A DNA stretch of 34,881 nt from Bacilli bacterium (GTDB lineage Bacteria > Bacillota_I > Bacilli_A > RFN20 > CAG-826). Made by a program: the position numbers and the translations under genes. Below are positions 30,318 through 34,881 of this stretch, in pieces. The notes beneath the pieces are model-generated. The model saw nothing but the letters and a program-made list of their open reading frames with translations. It searched no databases and was not told where the DNA came from. Every line of letters starts with the position of its first letter. Position 1 is the first letter of the stretch. Where the stretch lies: assembly GCA_017940265.1 (NCBI GenBank), contig JAGAYY010000011.1, positions 1 to 34,881 of the forward strand. Direction: 5' to 3'.

Positions 30318-33281
30318 ATGAAAAAAGGTAAATTTTGGTTAGGCCTTAGTGCTATCGGTGTTTTGGTTAGCTCAATTGTCATCGGTGGTACTCAAGTCGC
30401 TATATCAAGAGAAGGCATCATTAATGACGTTCTTGGTCTTTCTCGTGCCAATTTAAAAGCCGCACAAGGATCTGATTATGCTGAAGCCGATGGTTCCTTA
30501 ACCGATAAAGGTTATTGGAAATTAATCGCTGATTCATACAAATTCTGTGTTGAAGAAGAAGAACAAGGTGCCGTCATGTTCAAAAACGATGGTGTCTTAC
30601 CATTAGCACAAAACGAAAGAAAGGTCACTTTATTCGGTAGAAACAGTGCACACTTAATGCTTCGTTCTGGTGCCGGTGGTGCAGCCCCAAACGAAAAGTT
30701 CGTTGTCCATCTAGATGAAGCTTTTGAAAAAACAGGCTTTGAAATCAACAAAACTGTTTGGGATTTATACAAGAGTGGTGGCAACCAATCTGTTAGCCAA
30801 AACTTAGAATCTGCACAAAGTGTTTACACAGATGGTGTGAAGGCAACATTTGATGATTATAATGATGCCGCTATCGTCACATTCGCAAGATTTGGTACCG
30901 AAGATACTGACCCAAGTGATGGTATTTTAGATCTCCAAACTAACGAAAAAGAATTATTAAAGATGATTAAGAATTCCGGTAAATTCGATAAGATTATCGT
31001 TCTTCTTAACTCACCATCCGCAATGGGCATGGAATTTGCAAACAATCCAGAATATGGCGTTGATGCTGTTATTTGGATGGGCGTTCCAGGTTATTACTCA
31101 CTCGAAGGTGTTTGTAACATCTTAACAGGTAAAGCAAATCCTTCAGGCCATGCTCCTGACACATTTGCTAATTACTCCAGAAGTTCTGCTGCTTACCAAA
31201 ACTTTGGTAACTTCTCAATGAGTGGTAGTGCTAAAGGTAGAGGCGGCAGTTACGTTGTTTACAAAGAAGGTATTTATGTTGGCTATAAATACTATGAAAC
31301 ACGTTATGAAGACTGTGTTTTAGGCCAAGGCAACGCTGATGTTAACAAAGGTGTTTATGCTGGCACAACCAATTGGGACTACGCTGCTGAAATGGGTTAT
31401 CCATTCGGTTATGGCTTAAGCTATACAACTTTCGAACAAGAAATTAAGAATGTTAAATATGATGCTAAGACAGACCAATATACTGTCACTGTCTCAGTTA
31501 AGAATACCGGCGAACTTGATGGTAGAGCATCTGTTCAAGTTTATTTCCAAGCGCCATATACCGCTGGTGGTCTTGAAAAATCCGCTATTAACTTAGCCGG
31601 TTATGAAAAAGTTTTAGTGGAAGCAGGAAAGACAAAAGAAGTTAAAGTTTCATTTGATAAATACTTCCTCTGCTCTTACAACAACGCTGATGACATTCAA
31701 TCATATGTTCTTGAAGCTGGCGATTATTACTTTGCAATCGGTAATGGTGCTCACGAAGCTTTAAATAACATTATTGCTTTGAAACAACCATCCGCTTCAT
31801 TAGTCGACCATAATGGCGATGCTTACACAGCTCCTGCCAAAACAGCTGAAAAGATCAACCTCGCTGATGATGATTTCTCAACATATAAGAAATCTCATTA
31901 CAACAAAGATGTCGAAATTCAAAACCAATTCGATAACGCTGACCTCAATTACTGGAAGGGCGGCACAAATGAAGCTATTGAATACTTAACAAGAAGTGAC
32001 TGGAATACTTTCCCAACAAAGATGACAAAGTTAACAGTTACTACCGAAATGAATAATGAATTAGGTAACAATAGACATAAAGCCACTGATACTGAATACT
32101 ATACCGAGGGTGAAGGCGTTAATTACTCAGTCAAATTAGAAGACTCAGAAGGTAACCCAAGACGTATTAAATTCTCTGAAATGGCTGGCGTACCACTCGA
32201 AGGTGAATACACTGATAAAGATGGCAATGTTAAACGTGGTGAAGATACATGGAATGAATTTATTTCTCAAATGTCCATCAATGACTTAGCTATCTCAATG
32301 TCTGATAACCGTGGTATCTTAGCCGTTGCCTCTGTTGCTAAACCATCCAACTCTATTGCTGAAGGTCCAGAAGGCTTATTAGCTCAATTCAACTATGGTG
32401 ATAAGAGATGGGCAACTGGTTTTGCTACCGGTCCAACTTATTCCGCGACATGGGATCACGAAATGCAAAAGAAATTTGGTGCATTCTATGGTGAAGAAGC
32501 ATTATTCTGTGGTGCTGCTAGTGTTAACGCTCCAGGTGCCAACATTAACAGAACTCCATATGGTTCCCGTGCTTCTGAATATATGTCTGAAGATGGTATC
32601 ATGAATTACTACATCGCTTCTAACGTTGTTGGCGCTGCTAGACAAAAAGGTTTAATCATGAACATCAAACACTGTTTCTTAAACAACCAAGAAACAAATA
32701 GACATGGTGTTTCAACATTCTGTAACGAACAAGCTATTCGTGAAATTTACTTAAGACCATTCGAAGGCGCTTTAACAAAAGGTGAAGGCATGGGTATCAT
32801 GACTTCTTATAACCGTATCGGTTGTACATACGCCGCTGTCCATTCAAACTTAATGATGAATGTTATGAGAGGAGAATGGGCTTATAAAGGCTTAATCATC
32901 GATGACGCTCAAACTGGTGGTAATACCGATGAATATGCTAATGGTCCATTAATGTGCGAAGCAGGTACAAACGTCTTCTGTCTTGATGGTAACCGTGGTG
33001 GACAATTAGTCCAATACGTTACAAGTAACAAAGACGGTGGATTATTGAAGAAAATGCAAGAATCCAATAAATACATCATGTATGCCTTATTACACTCCTT
33101 CATGGGTGAAGCTGGTGAAGATCTTGAAAAGGATATTAACAAGTTAAAGAATCCATGGTGGAAAGTCACTTTAAGAGGACTTGAAATTGGAACTGGTGTC
33201 TTAACAATTGGATGCGTTGCAATGTACGTCATCACAGAATTCTTCTTGAAGAAGAAAGAAACGGCTCCAGCTGCTGAATAA
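30318..33281 (+). CDS. Second permuted, membrane-anchored GH3 glycoside hydrolase
   Basis: This 987-aa protein has the same layout as the GH3 at 1629: membrane segment (about 5-27), sandwich domain (EEEQGAVMFKNDGVLPL to YPFGYGLSYTTF), FnIII-like domain (about 387-455), TIM barrel (about 640-940) and a C-terminal helix (about 953-976) with a Lys-rich tail. Barrel motifs are K784-H785 (IKHCFLNNQETNR) and the probable nucleophile D863 in GLIIDDAQ. The barrel's RNFEYYSEDP-type motif is changed to SRASEYMSED here, and the first GH3 has NCGYQSED, so the two probably differ in substrate. AAAGGAA lies before the ATG. The partner gene follows after 19 bases. Confidence 0.9.
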   Translation: MKKGKFWLGLSAIGVLVSSIVIGGTQVAISREGIINDVLGLSRANLKAAQGSDYAEADGSLTDKGYWKLIADSYKFCVEEEEQGAVMFKNDGVLPLAQNERKVTLFGRNSAHLMLRSGAGGAAPNEKFVVHLDEAFEKTGFEINKTVWDLYKSGGNQSVSQNLESAQSVYTDGVKATFDDYNDAAIVTFARFGTEDTDPSDGILDLQTNEKELLKMIKNSGKFDKIIVLLNSPSAMGMEFANNPEYGVDAVIWMGVPGYYSLEGVCNILTGKANPSGHAPDTFANYSRSSAAYQNFGNFSMSGSAKGRGGSYVVYKEGIYVGYKYYETRYEDCVLGQGNADVNKGVYAGTTNWDYAAEMGYPFGYGLSYTTFEQEIKNVKYDAKTDQYTVTVSVKNTGELDGRASVQVYFQAPYTAGGLEKSAINLAGYEKVLVEAGKTKEVKVSFDKYFLCSYNNADDIQSYVLEAGDYYFAIGNGAHEALNNIIALKQPSASLVDHNGDAYTAPAKTAEKINLADDDFSTYKKSHYNKDVEIQNQFDNADLNYWKGGTNEAIEYLTRSDWNTFPTKMTKLTVTTEMNNELGNNRHKATDTEYYTEGEGVNYSVKLEDSEGNPRRIKFSEMAGVPLEGEYTDKDGNVKRGEDTWNEFISQMSINDLAISMSDNRGILAVASVAKPSNSIAEGPEGLLAQFNYGDKRWATGFATGPTYSATWDHEMQKKFGAFYGEEALFCGAASVNAPGANINRTPYGSRASEYMSEDGIMNYYIASNVVGAARQKGLIMNIKHCFLNNQETNRHGVSTFCNEQAIREIYLRPFEGALTKGEGMGIMTSYNRIGCTYAAVHSNLMMNVMRGEWAYKGLIIDDAQTGGNTDEYANGPLMCEAGTNVFCLDGNRGGQLVQYVTSNKDGGLLKKMQESNKYIMYALLHSFMGEAGEDLEKDINKLKNPWWKVTLRGLEIGTGVLTIGCVAMYVITEFFLKKKETAPAAE

Positions 33282-33300
33282 TGAATAGGAGGAACGAATT

Positions 33301-34662
33301 ATGAAAAACTATTTTAAAAATAAAAGTGTTGGTTTCTATTTAGTACTCGCTAATATTGTTCTAGCTGTTGTTCTCGCTATTGTCTTCTTTGCCACTTACA
33401 AAGGCGACAATGGCAATGGTCAATTAAATATGGCTAACAACGCCTATTCTTCAGTCCCTGAAGTTATTGGCATCTTCATGATTGTTGGTGCTGTTATTGA
33501 TATCGCAGTTCTCGTCTTACCTGAATACTTACCAATTCACTACGCTGCATTAGTTTGCTATGGTGTTTCTTTGATTAAAATCATTTTCACCATTCCTGAT
33601 GTCATCGTTGGTAAAATCAACGGTATTGCTTACGAAGGTGGTAATTTTGAACTCAATTTATTCTGGTTAATCCTTGCTATGGCCATTATCGGCATGGGCG
33701 TTGCAGTCTGCTTCATTGGCTTACTCAAAGATAAAGATGAAGAAGAAAAGATGCTTAAAGAAAAACCAGGTCTTCCAAAAATCATCAAAGCTAGTTCATG
33801 TGCTACATTAGTCGTTGCTGCTTTAGTTGCCGGTATTGTTTCCACTAACGTTATCAAAGCCGAAGCTGCCAAAGGCCAACAAGGTGGTGAAGAGCAGCCA
33901 GAAGAAGATCATACATTAGATCCTTATAAAGAAAAATTAGAGGCTTATGATTTCGATCCTACTTCTTGTGTTTTCTCCGAAGAAGATAATCCATATCATG
34001 AATCTACAAGTAGTGAAATTCAAAGCGCAGTCGGCTCTAACTTGAATACAAGAACAAAAGATGGCGTTGAACTTCATAAAGTTTATACCTTCGAAGGTTC
34101 TACCGCTGAAGGTTGGCAAGGTGACTATTCCTTAAAGAAAGGTTACTTAACCCTTTGGGAAGACGGTCTCTACAATGGTACATCTAACGGCAATAACATT
34201 TATGGTTATTGGTTCAATAGAGATGCCTTTGGTGAAGAATGCTTAACTCTTATTGCGACAGACGGCAATAACATGGTCTGTAACAAATTAGCAGGTTCTT
34301 CTTCCTACTATGAATGGTCCGTCGATATGAAAGCTTCATATAACGGTGGCCGTTTAATTAAAGTTAACGGCTTAAAATACTATCCATTAGTAGATATGTA
34401 TATTGATACCGCTGGTGAAACTCTTGAATACGAAGTCGGCGCTACAATCGATATGGGTAAATGGGCTGCTATGCAAGTCCGTGGTGCTATCATCGGTGAA
34501 GGCGAAGAAGCTAAAGAAGTTATCAAAGCTGGTTCCATCTTTGATGCCGAACATGAAGTTTCATACACAATGCCTGATATGAGCACAGCTGGCGAAAAGG
34601 AAATCGTTGCTAACTGGAACAACCAAAAACTTTCCGCAACAGTTAAAATTACTGTTAAATAA
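33301..34662 (+). CDS. Five-helix membrane protein with an outer beta-rich domain
   Basis: This 453-aa protein has five membrane helices (about 11-31, 53-73, 80-97, 117-141, 162-184), an acidic linker (EEQPEEDH), then a large outside region (about 200-453). That region is beta-rich with many Gly, Tyr and Trp, and ends in an Ig-like strand pattern (SYTMPDMSTAGEKEIV). No family was recognised. AGGAGG lies upstream of the ATG. It follows the GH3 gene in one operon, as a membrane partner also follows the first GH3, so the pair probably act together at the cell surface (inference). A terminator ends the operon. Confidence 0.75.
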   Translation: MKNYFKNKSVGFYLVLANIVLAVVLAIVFFATYKGDNGNGQLNMANNAYSSVPEVIGIFMIVGAVIDIAVLVLPEYLPIHYAALVCYGVSLIKIIFTIPDVIVGKINGIAYEGGNFELNLFWLILAMAIIGMGVAVCFIGLLKDKDEEEKMLKEKPGLPKIIKASSCATLVVAALVAGIVSTNVIKAEAAKGQQGGEEQPEEDHTLDPYKEKLEAYDFDPTSCVFSEEDNPYHESTSSEIQSAVGSNLNTRTKDGVELHKVYTFEGSTAEGWQGDYSLKKGYLTLWEDGLYNGTSNGNNIYGYWFNRDAFGEECLTLIATDGNNMVCNKLAGSSSYYEWSVDMKASYNGGRLIKVNGLKYYPLVDMYIDTAGETLEYEVGATIDMGKWAAMQVRGAIIGEGEEAKEVIKAGSIFDAEHEVSYTMPDMSTAGEKEIVANWNNQKLSATVKITVK

Positions 34663-34700
34663 GTAATTGCTTAATTAGACACAATTAAAACATAAAGTGT

Positions 34701-34739
34701 AAGGTGATATATCCGTTGGGTGTATCACCTTTACTTTTT
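34701..34739 (+). terminator. Intrinsic terminator of the second GH3 operon
   Basis: AAGGTGATA (34701-34709) pairs with TATCACCTT (34723-34731), a 13-base loop with inner pairs, then a T-run. Confidence 0.8.
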
Positions 34740-34758
34740 AGGGCCTACGACAACTAAA

Positions 34759-34788
34759 GTGGATTTAAGTGGGGACACCTAAATCTAC
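34759..34788. repeat. Strong hairpin, possible remnant element
   Basis: GTGGATTTAAGTG (34759-34771) and CACCTAAATCTAC (34776-34788) form a near-perfect stem with a 4-base loop, one G-T pair and one mismatch. AAGTGGGGAC (34767-34776) and AAGTGGAGAC (34810-34819) are near-identical direct repeats. No T-run follows the hairpin, so it is not a terminator. Confidence 0.4.
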
Positions 34789-34815
34789 CTGCCTAGGCTA
34801 CAACATTAAAAGTGG

Positions 34816-34850
34816 AGACCCTTCACGCGTTATTGTGAGGGGTCTTTTCT
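34816..34850 (+). terminator. Intrinsic terminator near the window end
   Basis: GACCCTTCAC (34817-34826), 8-base loop, GTGAGGGGTC (34835-34844) with one T-G pair, then TTTT. No gene lies between it and the previous terminator, so it may end a short RNA or serve a gene beyond the window. Confidence 0.7.
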
Positions 34851-34881
34851 ATTGCCCAAAACTAGCAATACTCTTTTCCTA

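Noticed and set aside
34759..34788. Hairpin as a terminator
   Set aside because: No T-run follows it; clear terminators lie on both sides.
1..34881. CRISPR array, tRNA, rRNA, intact transposase, prophage genes
   Set aside because: No regularly spaced repeats, cloverleaf, rRNA stretch or transposase/phage motif was seen on either strand.

Overview
The window comes from an AT-rich chromosome of the Bacillota, most likely an uncultured gut or rumen member of the Bacilli (the Erysipelotrichales / RF39-like end of the class; inferred, not proven). Reasons: the gdpP-rplI-dnaB-walJ-rlmH gene order, strong AGGAGG-type ribosome binding sites, many intrinsic terminators, lipoproteins with Ser/Thr/Pro-rich linkers, and TGA used as a stop (so not the Mycoplasma code). 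No tRNA, rRNA, CRISPR array or intact insertion sequence was seen.

Layout. 1-960 is a poorly coding, compositionally odd stretch with a dead mini-ORF, strong hairpin terminators and one doubtful Cys-rich ORF. 969-1424 encodes an RHH-nucleotidyltransferase fusion behind a palindromic operator. 1629-5454 is a two-gene operon: a circularly permuted GH3 enzyme with a membrane segment at each end, plus a membrane-anchored beta-rich partner. 5512-10478 (minus strand) is a three-gene operon: a STAS anti-sigma-antagonist-like protein, a one-module NRPS (adenylation-carrier-condensation), and a type-B carboxylesterase. It is divergent from an XRE regulator with two membrane helices and a zinc ribbon. 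11387-13039 holds a CBS-pair protein and an iron alcohol dehydrogenase. 13235-14656 is a tryptophan synthase beta chain fused to a DNA-binding-like domain, with no trpA nearby.

14757-16714 is an operon of two lipoproteins, an extracytoplasmic aldose 1-epimerase and an SGNH esterase. 16878-22440 is the conserved housekeeping operon (GdpP, L9, DnaB, WalJ, RlmH, a small unknown), behind a structured leader. A minus-strand four-helix membrane protein follows, then xylose isomerase behind A/T palindromes. Next come a 691-aa lipoprotein with carbohydrate-binding-like modules, a lipoprotein tyrosine phosphatase, an AraC regulator, and a second permuted GH3 operon with its own membrane partner (30318-34662).

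Taken together, much of the window serves glycan foraging. Surface GH3 enzymes and esterases cut glycans outside the cell, an epimerase equilibrates released sugars, and xylose isomerase channels pentoses inward, probably under AraC and shared-operator control. The least familiar parts are the STAS-NRPS-esterase operon and the HTH-TrpB fusion.
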